NCBI GenBank assembly: GCA_035236585.1
Contig: CP141130.1
Span: 32,561,501-32,625,500, forward strand
Length of the DNA: 64,000 nt
Origin: Warburgia ugandensis
Lineage: Eukaryota > Streptophyta > Magnoliopsida > Canellales > Canellaceae
Direction: 5' to 3'
The translations under genes were made by a program, and so were the position numbers. The notes under the pieces were generated by a model. It did not search any database and was not told the origin of the DNA. It saw only the letters and a list, made by a program, of their open reading frames with translations. Of the stretch, positions 1-9,071 are shown one piece after another; position 1 is the stretch's first letter; every line of letters starts with the position of its first letter.

Positions 1-446
1 AATTTGTAATTTAAATTACGGATGTTATACTGACTTATTTGCACTTGTTTTTTACATTTTAGTTAAAATCAAGACTTTCCCAAACAAAAAAGGTTCGTAT
101 GTTGGAGTATTGATGTAACAATAACTTTAAGCTTATAAATTAAATGCTTGTTCTTCATAGGCACAAGGACCATCTCATTCACTTCATCATATCCGTAAAT
201 CTCGTTAGCACATCCACAGGCAGGATCCAAAAGTTGACTATCAGGTTTGATCAAAGTGGTTATATGGAGTCAATTCAGTCATGACCAGTGGAATTCCCTT
301 TTTGATCACAAAGCTCTTCTTCTTGATGGTACCTGATCAAGACACCTTTGTCAAAGATGATACTTCCTTTTACCCCACAGATGGATATACCAATGAGAAA
401 AAGGAAATGCAGATGTGTACCATGTGTCAAAGGCACTATTTTAAGG
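1..446. other. Unassigned flank left of element A
   Basis: AT-rich sequence that ends at the left end of the Athila-like element. A 61-codon minus-strand reading frame at 69-254 (reading ...LLDPACGCANEIYGYDEVNEM...) is the only frame of note. I do not recognise it and it has no visible neighbouring exon. It could be a scrap of a host gene or of another transposon. No repeat shared with the rest of the window was seen. Confidence 0.4.
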
Positions 447-2297
447 TGTTAAGTGTTTAATTTTGACTAAAAGATACATAGTTTAGCATTCAATTAGATC
501 ATCATACCATTCAAAATTGCAAATATTAGTTTGATTTTCAATTTAGCTCAAATTGACCATCCAAACTTTAAAATTTTCAAAATCAACGGCTAGATGATCA
601 TTAGAGCTTATTAGAGGAATAATGTATGGTTTTGATTATTCTAATTTAGACTTTTATTTTACAGATCAACTAAAGGAGGGTTGGATGACTGAGATCTATG
701 ATCAACGGTGCAGATCAAGTAAAGATTAATAAGGCAAGAGTCCTAATTGAAAGAAGAGTCTTAATTGAAAGAAGAGTCCTAAATGGGAAAAAGAGAAGTT
801 TCCTAGAAGGAATCTATCTCTTCAAGGAAGGAGTTAGAGGAAGATTAGGAAAGGATAAACCTTATAAAGAGGGAGAACGTATGGAGTGGGGAGAGTTTTG
901 TTTTAGAGTTGTTTTGCTTTCCCTATTGCATTCCTTTCTTGTTATTGCTACTTTCACCTTCCTTTTTTATTTAAAGTTCTCTTGTTCACGCATCTCTCTC
1001 TCGCTTACATCAATTGCGCCCTCCCTTTCACCTTCAGCATCCACTCTCTTCAGCCCCCTTCTCTTCTTTTCATTTTCCTTCATTGTCTTCCTGTGTTGCC
1101 TTTGGGTTCCATCATTTTTCTATTTTTCAGTTGTTGTCCTGTGACATTTGTTTTCAACGCACCAAACCCAGCTCTTGTTTCCACAACCTCCTTCATTCAC
1201 CACACAAGTTGATTTCGCGTTTCACCCTCTCTTTCACGTTCACAAACCAAAAGACCCAGTTACTTTACTACACCATCATACCACCTTCTCTGACCAGCCC
1301 TATTCATCAACTGCCACATAGCCAGGCAAGAGCCCAGTCGTTATTTTCTTTCACCACTCCTCCCATCCCACGCACTTATCTAGTTTCCCTCTACTTACTC
1401 TGCTCCCCATTGTCTTCCACTCTTCCCAGCCATCTCCCTCTATGTTTTCACAGGCTCGGAACCCATCTGTCTAGATTGTCCTTATATTCCCCTGCTCGAC
1501 CACCCAAACCAGTTGCACCGCATCATCACCGATTCGAGGATTGAAACCCAAACCGGGTTACCTTTGCTTGGTTCTCCAGTCACCACTGCCCAGGTCTCCG
1601 GCCTCTCCTCTCCTCTACCTTTCCCTCTTCTCCTCCAACCCCCTTCAACCAGTTCTTCCCAATCTCCAGCCAGATCGCGTTTTCTTTTCCTCTAACGTCT
1701 CTATCCATCGTTGGACAGCCCGCCGAAGGAAACCCGATCTGGGTTTTTCTTCTTCTCCCCATTCTCCTCCCCCCTCCTTTCTTCTCTTCTTCTCCCTTCT
1801 CCCTTCTCCTCCATCTCCTTCTCCTACTTCTTCCCTCAACGGGTTTTCATCTGGTTTTCATTAAAAACCAGAAATTTAGGAAATTCCCAATTCTACCCTT
1901 ATTAGATGTCATTAATTCCACCTCTGTCCTCATTTTAATTACATTTGTATCCCCATTTGAATTCCATATGAGTCCCTATTTTATTTACAGATGTGTCCCT
2001 GAATATTCTGGTTTTACCTTATCCACATTCTGCCTATTCAAGGACAGTGATATCCATGGCTGCTTGTTTAGTTTTATTTTATGTTTTCTTGGATTTAAAA
2101 ATTCTATAAATTGTAGCAGTTAAATAAATTGAGAATTTTTATTTTATTGTTAGTTTATTTCTGTTATATTCTTTAATTTTATTTTTATTACTTGAATTTT
2201 ATATAAAACTCCAACATTTAAAGCGAGTCCCTATGGGATTGACCTGTATTTGCATAGCTACACTACAATAGCTTGTGCACTTTAGAAAACATCAACA
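447..2297 (+). repeat. 5' LTR of Athila-like element A
   Basis: Begins TGTTAAGTG and ends CATCAACA, and repeats at 16109-17918. It holds a TATA-like box, then a long pyrimidine-rich stretch (about 980-1850), then an AT-rich part. It ends with the block around 2221-2280 (GAGTCCCTATGGGATTGACC ... GTGCACTTT), which I know from Athila/Tat LTR ends. Open frames across the pyrimidine-rich part (for example 1014-1544) are proline/serine-rich. They recur in the 3' LTR only because the DNA does, so I do not call them genes. Confidence 0.9.
968..975 (+). promoter_or_regulatory. TATA-like box in 5' LTR of A
   Basis: TATTTAAA followed about 20-30 bp downstream by the start of a CT-rich tract. The same box stands at 16639-16646 in the 3' LTR. 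Position and composition fit the U3/R boundary of the element, but no start site can be seen from sequence. Confidence 0.4.
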
Positions 2298-2303
2298 AGT
2301 TTT

Positions 2304-2320
2304 TAGCACCATTGCCGGGA
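2304..2320 (+). other. Primer binding site of A, tRNA-Asp type, decayed
   Basis: TAGCACCATTGCCGGGA lies 6 bp after the LTR end. Athila/Tat elements normally carry TGGCGCCGTTGCCGGGGA, which pairs with the 3' end of tRNA-Asp. The visible differences are G-to-A changes plus loss of one G. The G-to-A changes, two of them at CpG, look like decay of methylated cytosine on the other strand. Confidence 0.75.
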
Positions 2321-2606
2321 ACTCGCAACAGAGTTGTTATATAATTTAATTTAAAAAATCCAAAAAATTCAAAAATTTTCAAAAAATTCCAAAAAAAAAT
2401 AAAAAATATTAGGAATTTCATTTTAGGCATTTTTAGGTGTATATTTAATTTTTTTAGTGCATAACCACTTTATTTCCTAAATTTGTTACTAATTATTAAT
2501 TTTCTTTTTCAAGAAATTATCAAGTGGAGCATTACCAATTAAATATATTTTTCTTGCTTTCTTAGATTAGGAATTTTATTTTTTTTAGTGAATCTTGTAG
2601 TGAGGC
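2321..2606 (+). other. Start of the untranslated leader of A
   Basis: Very AT-rich leader between primer site and the first nested solo LTR, with runs of A and T and no coding frame. It continues after the insertion at 5375. Confidence 0.6.
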
Positions 2607-3018
2607 TGCAATGCCCGAGCAATTTACACTATTTTAAACAAAAATTGAACATTCTATAGGAAATAAACTGAGTTAAATGTTTCAATTTATTTAAAATAGA
2701 AAATGAAGGAATTTGTAAGGAAACTTAGTACCATTAGATTCTACTCAAAAAATGGAATCCAACGCCTCAAAAATCACCCAAAACGGAGTTTGTATGAAGA
2801 AGTTACAGCCGTTTAAAGATAGGGGTATTTCTGGAAATTAAACAGAAAACGTTTAAAACGAAAAAGGACGAAAAACGCAGGGGGCCGTTTTGATAATGGC
2901 ACCCCCTGTCGTCTTCAACCTCTAGACCCCTCCAGAAACCCTTGATCCCAATTTTTTTAGAGGATTCTGCCACCGCCAAGGGCGGCACCGCCATTGGCAG
3001 CACCATCATAAGCAAGGC

Positions 3019-3026
3019 TATAAAAA
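3019..3026 (+). promoter_or_regulatory. TATA box of solo LTR 1a
   Basis: TATAAAAA, 412 bp from the LTR start, followed by a CT-rich run. Equivalent boxes occur at nearly the same distance in the other copies (39590, 12320 on the minus strand, degenerate at 50038). Confidence 0.6.
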
Positions 3027-3283
3027 CCCCATCTCCCCCTCTCCAAAAACACAAGTTTTTCAGCATTTTTCCAGCCATTTGAGACTGGGGTTTCCGGCAA
3101 AATCAGAAACCTGTCTCCTCTGCATTTTTCGGCAACGGCCAGGCCAAAGTCAGGCCGGCCATGCCGTTCCCGTCTCCCCATGCCCCTTTCTTCTCTTGTT
3201 CCGGCCTTGCATGATTTCCCCCCTTTGTTCGAGCTTTTCGGCGAGCAGGCAAACCCACCGGGAAAAAGGGCGTCCCCAGGCTA

Positions 3284-3292
3284 TAGGTAAGC
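3284..3292 (+). promoter_or_regulatory. 5' splice-site-like motif in solo LTR 1a
   Basis: TAG|GTAAGC, with GT at 3287-3288, downstream of the TATA box. Equivalent motifs stand in the other three copies (50331, 39702, 12208 on the minus strand). Paired with the acceptor-like AG at 5011-5012 it would define an intron of about 1.7 kb. Splicing is inferred, not shown. Confidence 0.35.
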
Positions 3293-3489
3293 CATTCTTC
3301 CCTTTTCCCTCTCTGTTTTGCTTTCCCCAGGCTAGATACACGCCGGATCTGGTCCTTCCCCAGCTGTTTCCAGCCAAGTTTCTTGGCCGGAAAACACTCC
3401 AAGCCGGCTTGGGCCGGCCTTGCACGAACCAGGAGTCCCAAGGACGCCAAGCACCACGTGCACCTAGGACGGGTTCCAGGTGTACGACA

Positions 3490-3720
3490 GTGCGTACACT
3501 GTCCCAGGTGCGGCCTTCAGGTGCGCGCGCAACATGGGGCACGGGTCCTGGCTCGACCAGGGTGCACAGGGTGCCCTGGGAGTTGAGACGCGCCATGCTA
3601 CAAGGTTCATCCGTACGATGATGCGCGCCATAGCGAGTCACTTGAGCATGCATGTGCACATGCAAAACGCGATCCCTGGCACGGCCTTTAGGCGCACACG
3701 CACGTGAGGTGGTCGCAGTT
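3490..3720 (+). repeat. GC-rich imperfect repeats in solo LTR 1a
   Basis: GC-rich island with two imperfect copies of a unit of about 170 bp (CACTGTCCCAGGTGCGGCC near 3495 and CGATCCCTGGCACGGCC near 3669). Open frames on both strands here (3079-3665) are a by-product of base composition. Solo LTR 1d has the same repeat pattern at 50630-50890. Confidence 0.5.
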
Positions 3721-4146
3721 CAACCAGGATGCATAGGTGTCCTAGGAACTAGGACACGCGGACCTAATGTGACTTTAAAATTAGGATCATAGGACCATTT
3801 ATAGAATTTAACTATTGAATAAGTAGGTCCATATTATAGGATCTAGCCTGACGAATAAATTAGGCAAGGACCTTGGACCCAATAGGCAGAGCTAGCAATC
3901 TAATGTCTAAATAGAGTGAAATTAATGAGGACTCCTTGTATCCATTCATACCTACGAGTTTATAAATGAGACCCAGGGATGGGTTAAAGTGATAAAGGAC
4001 GCGACTCCAGGAGACTTTGAGGTAGGTGCTCTATCGCTACTAGACTTTTTAAAAGAGCCATGATTATTTTATGCATATTTTAAGTATAAATTATACAACT
4101 TGTTTAGCATGACTTAATTCAGCATACATATGATAAATGCTTTATA

Positions 4147-4257
4147 CATAGATATGTTTTGCAAATAATTGCATATACATTATGCATAGATATGTTTTAC
4201 AAATGATTGCATATATATTATGCATAGATATGTTTTGCAAACAAATGCATATATTGC
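4147..4257 (+). repeat. 38-bp tandem repeat, three units, in solo LTR 1a
   Basis: Units start at 4147, 4185 and 4223, each beginning CATAGATATGTTTT. The same unit is present twice in copy 1b (period 38, near 11223-11270, minus strand) and once in copies 1c and 1d. It is therefore a copy-number-variable minisatellite inside the LTR. Confidence 0.75.
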
Positions 4258-4971
4258 ATGATTTGTGAGCATTGAGTTTTTGAAAGATTGCATGTCCTTG
4301 AGGGTTACCAAAAGACGCTGGAGTGCCCAAAAGACGCTGGGTAGGCAGTTGTGAGGGCCAGGCAGTTGTGAGGGACCCAAAGAGGACAGGTTTTGAAAAA
4401 GAGGTTTTCGTTGGTTAGATTTGATATGACTTGGGCTGATAAGCTCGTGGGCGCTATGCTGAGAGGTTTGGGTTGGCCTCCAGCCTCTACCACTATTAGG
4501 TGGATGGGTACCACACCCAGAAAAGGGCAACGTCCCTGCTTCGACTGCATGTGATACAGGGGGCTACCACTGGTGTCATGGCATTGGGTCGAAGTGTCAT
4601 ATGTCCCGTGGAGGCATATGACCCTATGTCCTCAGGTACCCAGGGACCACACGGCGGCGAGATCGTGGGCATAGTTGGACCCTATGGTTTGAGGATTTAT
4701 TTGCATTGCATATGGCATGACATGAGGTTGGTCGACCATACCAGATATCCATGAGTTGGATTCAGTGGAGCATCTTATGCATATCATTATGTTTATGATA
4801 TATGATACTTTCGACTTGGATTATGTTATTCTTGAAGTTGTTAGCATTTTGATTTGACAGTGGTTTTTAGTATCGACATTGACCATGATTGTTCGAACAT
4901 GCACATGTTTTAAAGAGCATATGATTTTAAACATAGCATGCATTGCAAAACTAGTAGTGATAGACTCCTAC

Positions 4972-4990
4972 TGAGTATAGTATATACTCA
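4972..4990 (+). promoter_or_regulatory. Conserved inverted repeat TGAGTATA/TATACTCA in solo LTR 1a
   Basis: TGAGTATA-GTA-TATACTCA, perfect 8-bp arms, preceded by CCTAC and followed by CCC. It sits 21-22 nt before an acceptor-like AG (5011-5012, CATTTTTCAG). The same design recurs at 41361, 52009, 10469-10487 (minus), 24011 and, with compensating base changes, 48321. Confidence 0.6.
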
Positions 4991-5002
4991 CCCTATACTT
5001 AA

Positions 5003-5012
5003 CATTTTTCAG
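5003..5012 (+). promoter_or_regulatory. 3' splice-site-like motif in solo LTR 1a
   Basis: CATTTTTCAG preceded by CTTAA, which could serve as branch site. It is conserved in the other copies: 41401, 52049 and, as TTTTTTAG, 10445 on the minus strand. Confidence 0.35.
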
Positions 5013-5374
5013 GATAGTTCCACTCACAAATAGAAGACGTCTCAGGAGATATTAGTGCTACGAGCAAGTGAATAAACAAAGGAGATAACTATACATGTGA
5101 GTAAACTCTCTACCCTTTGGACATGTGTTTGTATTTAATTACAGTTGGGCTGTGTACTGTGACTGGATAGACCTGGGAAAAAACATTTATGATTTCTAAA
5201 GTTTTCAAAAACTACTTTGGTTGTTGTGAAAGCAAATGACACTCGGGGTTTTCAAAATGAGTTTAAAACTAAAGATTTTCCGCTGCATTGCATGGTTTTT
5301 AAATAGGGATGATTCCCGCCTTAGGAATTTAGATCTTGCATTTAAAAATGCATGGAAAAACCCGGGTCGTCACA

Positions 5375-6226
5375 GAGGGCCCTTTGTAATTTGCTCTTTT
5401 AATTTCAATTTTTAAAGGGTTGTAATAATACAGGGCAAGTGTGGGATAAGGTGGCCCACACTTAATCTTCATCCGAAACCCCACTGTAAGTTTCCTCACT
5501 CATTTTATTCTTAGATTAGGATTTGCATTTAGAATAAATTTGCATTGTTTAGTAGTGTAACTCACATAGGAAGCATCCTCTTATAATTGTTGCATTTTTA
5601 GGTTTTTGCCTTAGTTTATTGTTTTTCATTGCATCTTAGGACACGTTTAATGATTTAAGGTGATATATATATATATATATATGTTGATCAAGCTGCCATA
5701 GAGTGTGGAATTAATTAGTAAGAGCACCCTACCCCTATAAGATCAAGGGTGAATTTCATCACCACTCCTTAGACCACCTAGGATAATCACCTCAAGCACA
5801 CTACCCTAACCTTCAATCAAATTAAAATCAATCAAAAGAGACCTATAGGGTCATCACATGCTCGTAGGACCCTCTTACTAAGACGAGATTTATTGTCACT
5901 CTAGTGGCTTTTGAGCACTGTGGTTATTGAGGGTTATCTAATAGAGCCTCAGTCTTCCCTCACCTCCTGTTGATGTTTGTGAGGTCTAAGCACCTCCTTA
6001 CACAAGGGTTGTATCAATTACCTTGCGAAGAACCTAACTTGTAAGCAATAATCAAGTCAAAAGGAGAGAAGGAGCGCTAGATTAGGCTAATTAAAAGCAT
6101 TGTCTGCATACAAATTTAAGAAAATCAATATATTGCTTATTAGCCTAAGGTGTTTGACTGTGCCTTTTTGTTTGCATCGCATAGAGTTAGCATTTAGAGT
6201 AGGACATTTTAGATTAGGAATAGTTC
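5375..6226 (+). other. Leader of A after the insertion
   Basis: Untranslated leader resumed after solo LTR 1a. It shares blocks with the leader of element B (28620-29600), including the hairpin described separately and a block near 5893-5938 (GTCACTCTAGTGGC... TGTGGTTATTGAGG) that matches 29256-29300. An (AT)n run lies at 5662-5682. A possible acceptor (GCATCGCATAG, ending 6184) precedes the gag start. No coding sequence. Confidence 0.6.
5437..5491 (+). promoter_or_regulatory. Leader hairpin plus GTAAGT donor-like motif in A
   Basis: Perfect 9-bp arms AAGTGTGGG (5437-5445) and CCCACACTT (5455-5463) with a 9-nt loop, then GTAAGT at 5486-5491. The same hairpin and a GTAAG motif occur in both leader copies of element B (28697-28750 and 35432-35485). 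It could be a packaging or splicing signal; function is inferred. Confidence 0.5.
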
Positions 6227-7639
6227 ATGCAAGGGCGTCGATCTCAGAACCCTGAGCTACTACTGTTAAACCTAAAGATTCAACGCATCCAACACCAAGG
6301 GGAAAGAAACATAGTTCCTATCCCTATGGCTGCACCACCAGCAGAGATTGAGCGCAAGACCATTAGAGATTTTTATGCTCCGCTCCAACTAAATACCCCC
6401 TCTTGCATAGATTCACCTCCCACTAATGCTGACCACTTCAAGTTAAAGCTGGGAGTAATTCAACGACTCCCTAATTTTTATGGTTGACACAGAGATTACC
6501 CATACTTAAATATCAAGGAGTTCCTTGATATTTGTGCCACATTTAGGTTCTAAAATATTTTAGATGATTCAATTAGGCTAAGGTTATTCCCGTTCTCACT
6601 TATGGACAAAGTTAAGTCATGGCTTAATTCCTTGGAGGTAGGTTCCATACATACATGGGAATAATTGTCCCGAAAGTTTTTGAACAAGTTCTTCCCCGTT
6701 CACAAAACAAATGCCATGCGTCACGAAATTATAAATTTCTAACAAAGGGATGATTAACAATATTACGCATCTTGGGAGCGATGGAATGAACTACTGCAAA
6801 AATGCCCTCACTATGGATTTGAGAAATCGTAGCAAGTTCAATACTTCTATGAGGCATTGACACCTCAAAATAGACAAATGATAGATGCAGCGGGTGGAGG
6901 GACCCTCATGTTAAAAGATGAAAGTGAAGCTTGGGAATTCTTTCAAACTATAGCCGATAATTCTGAGCAATGGGATTATTCAAATAGGAGAGAAAGAACT
7001 AACCAACCCACTAAGAAAGGAGTTATTTATGAGATAGGAGCACATACTAATCTATCAGATAAGCTCGACTATGTCGCTGAAAAATTAGATGGAAGAATGG
7101 ACAAGCTTGAAACTTTGTTTTAATCTTTCATGGCTGTTACATTATCCCAAAAACCTCCACAAGAGGTATGCGTTGCTTGTTCTAGTCCAGCCCATTTAAC
7201 CTCAGCATATCCATCTAATAAAGTATTCCCTGAATATATTGTAGACCAAGCGAATGCATTGAATGCATATCACCAACCTGGCAACAACCCATATTCTGAG
7301 ACCTACAACCCTAGATGGGCTAGGCATCCCAATTTGTCTTGGTCAAAGAATAACCACAAAGGGGGGCCATCTATAAATCCCCTTGTCCAAAACTTTTCTC
7401 TTAGAACTACAGTTCCCCATCAGCCACCTGGCTTTCAACAACCTCTACAACAAAAGAAACCATATTTAGAGGAAAACATCCACACCATTTTGGAACAATT
7501 TACAAAAGATAATGATTACACTAAAAAGGCCTTACACCAATTGAAAAATGATAGTATACATTCAGCCAATATCAAATCTCAAGCCATAGCTAAGTTAGAG
7601 GTGCAAATAAGCCAATTGTGTGCTGAATTACATAATTGA
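6227..7639 (+). pseudogene. gag: Athila-like gag, broken
   Basis: Capsid-type polyprotein remnant. The ATG at 6227 opens a frame beginning MQGRRSQNPEL, like the start of Athila gag. The first frame (to 6487) ends in the conserved stretch HFKLKLGVIQRLPNFYG. Reading then continues with stops and shifts to 6857-7123 (PQNRQMIDAAGGGTLMLK... FFQTIADNSEQW, a core Athila gag motif) and 7130-7639. The last frame holds a decayed zinc-knuckle region (CVACSSPAHLTSAYPS, where the last cysteine is replaced by Y) and YNPRWARHPNLSW, typical of Athila gag ends. A heptad-like segment near its end may be a coiled coil. Not functional. Confidence 0.85.
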
Positions 7640-8093
7640 GGAAAGGGTCAATTTCCTAGTCAACCCATCCCTAACCCTAAGGGTCAATTTGAAATAGGGT
7701 CAAGTTCTCAAAACTATAACCCTCATGAGCATGCCAAGTCCATAATCACCCTTAAGAATGGTTGTCTAATCAATAACAAAGAAGGGCAGGCTAGGAAAAC
7801 TATAGGGGAAAAAGAGGCAACAAAAAGATAGGAAAAGAGAAAAGATAGAACAACCCTATAGAACCTATAGTGGAGGCACCCTATGTGCCTAAAGCCCCTT
7901 TTCCCCAATTATTGAATAAAGTTAGGAAGGGATCAAACTTCAATGAGTTAATGGAAGTGTTTAAACATGTACAAATCAATATACCCTTGCTCATGCAATT
8001 AAAGACATCCCTGCGTATGCCAAATTCTTAAAAGAGCTTTGCACAACAAAGGAAAAGCTTAATGTGTAAAAGAAAGCCTTCCTCACCGAACAA
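7640..8093 (+). pseudogene. Gag-protease linker of A, broken
   Basis: Frame remnants between gag and protease, with stops. Around 7875-8060 the sequence reads YVPKAPFPQLLNKV... FNELMEVFKHVQINIPLL, the pre-protease block of Athila polyproteins. A related stretch is better kept in element D at 58639-58878 (minus strand). Confidence 0.7.
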
Positions 8094-9071
8094 GTGAGCT
8101 CTTTGATTCAACACAAGACTCCACCAAAATTTAGAAACCCAAGATGTCCTATAATCACTTGCGTCATTAGAAATCATGTCATAGATAGGGCACTTCTTGA
8201 CTTAGGGGCTGGTGTTAACTTGTTTCCATACTCTATCTATGGGCAACTAAAACTCGGTGAGTTGAAACCAACCACTACCACTATGCAATTAGCTAATAGA
8301 TCTATCAAGATACCTCGTGGTTTGGTTGAAGATGTCTTGATACAGGCGGATAAGCTTTATTACCTTGTTGATTTCATTGTGCTAGACACCCAACCTGTAT
8401 TAGATCTTGGTAGTCAAATCCCAGTTATCCTTGGGCATCCATTCTTGGCAACATCCAACACCATTCTTAACTATAGGAATGGTGTAATGAAACTCTCATT
8501 CAGTAACATAAAGGTTAAGGTTAATGTTTTTAATGCTGATCAACAACATTTAGACCTCAATGATCCCTATGATGTCAACCTGATAGAGAGTCTAATTAAT
8601 GAGATTCATTCACCATTGTCCATCTCAGACCCATTGGAGGCTTATCTGATGCATTTTGATGGAGGATTTGACATAGAAAAGTCTATTGAGGAGGTAAACA
8701 ATCTTTTAGATGTTGCACCACTCATGGATACCTCTAAGTGGGGTCCTTATGTGGAACCACTCCCACTGTCTAAATCTATCCCCATACCCTCAATAGAGCA
8801 ACCACCTTCTCTGGACCTGAAACTCTTGCCTGATAACTTGAAATATTCACATATGGGCCCAAATGAAACCTTACCCGTAATAATAGCATTAGACTTAGAT
8901 ATAGAACAGGAAGGTAAGCTTTTAGATGTTCTTAAGGAACATAAAACTGCTATAAGGTCGATGATAGCAGACATAAAAGGGATAAGTCCAGCTAGATGCA
9001 TGCATAATATACATCTAGAAGAAAATGCAAAACCTTCTAGGGAGACTCAAAGGCGACTGAACCCCACATGA
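8094..9071 (+). pseudogene. pol: Athila-like protease and RT N-terminal part
   Basis: Aspartic protease of the retroelement polyprotein, which would cut Gag-Pol during particle maturation. The 325-codon frame has the active-site block LLDLGAGVNLFP with the catalytic D at residue 36, then LANRSIKIPRGLVEDVL and IPVILGHPFLATSN, the second conserved protease block of Athila. After about residue 160 it is an acidic linker, and from about residue 285 it enters the RT lead-in (ARCMHNIHLEENAKPSRE). The frame ends by a shift near 9066: the RT sequence resumes as MKDVVRDKVLKLLDVGIIYP in the next frame. The first ATG is probably not a real start, since the protein would be made as a fusion. Confidence 0.85.

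Larger units (their letters stand above)
2607..5374 (+). mobile_element. Solo LTR 1a (Tekay/Del-like family 1), nested in the leader of A
   Basis: A 2768-bp unit beginning TGCAATGCCCGAG and ending CCCGGGTCGTCACA, flanked by gaggc (2602-2606) and gaggg (5375-5379). It is colinear with 49646-52425, and its right half with 10110-12748 and 39164-41730. No terminal direct repeat and no gag/pol lie inside, so it is a solo LTR left by recombination. The ending resembles that at 24457, which is followed by a tRNA-Met primer site; this suggests a Tekay/Del-type gypsy LTR. Direction is inferred from the TATA box 412 bp in. Confidence 0.85.

Noticed and set aside
2304..2320. tRNA gene fragment.
   Set aside because: The match is to the complement of a tRNA 3' end only and sits right after an LTR: a primer binding site.
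3079..3665. Overlapping open frames of 171-180 codons on both strands (also 39604-40035 and 50336-50889).
   Set aside because: They lie in GC-rich blocks of solo LTRs, are open on both strands at once, and differ between LTR copies; no family resemblance.
4147..4257. CRISPR-like array of short repeats.
   Set aside because: Units are directly adjacent without unique spacers, inside a plant LTR: a minisatellite.
2607..5374. The 2.6-2.8-kb units as DNA transposons, because their ends are nearly inverted (TGTAATGACTC and TGTGACGACTC in copy 1c).
   Set aside because: They have TG...CA ends, 5-bp TSDs and an internal promoter, and a related end at 24457 is followed by a tRNA-Met primer site. All fit LTRs; no transposase.
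5662..5682. (AT)n runs here, at 10655-10675 and 47785-47796 as origins or regulatory elements.
   Set aside because: Simple microsatellites in AT-rich repeats; nothing links them to function.
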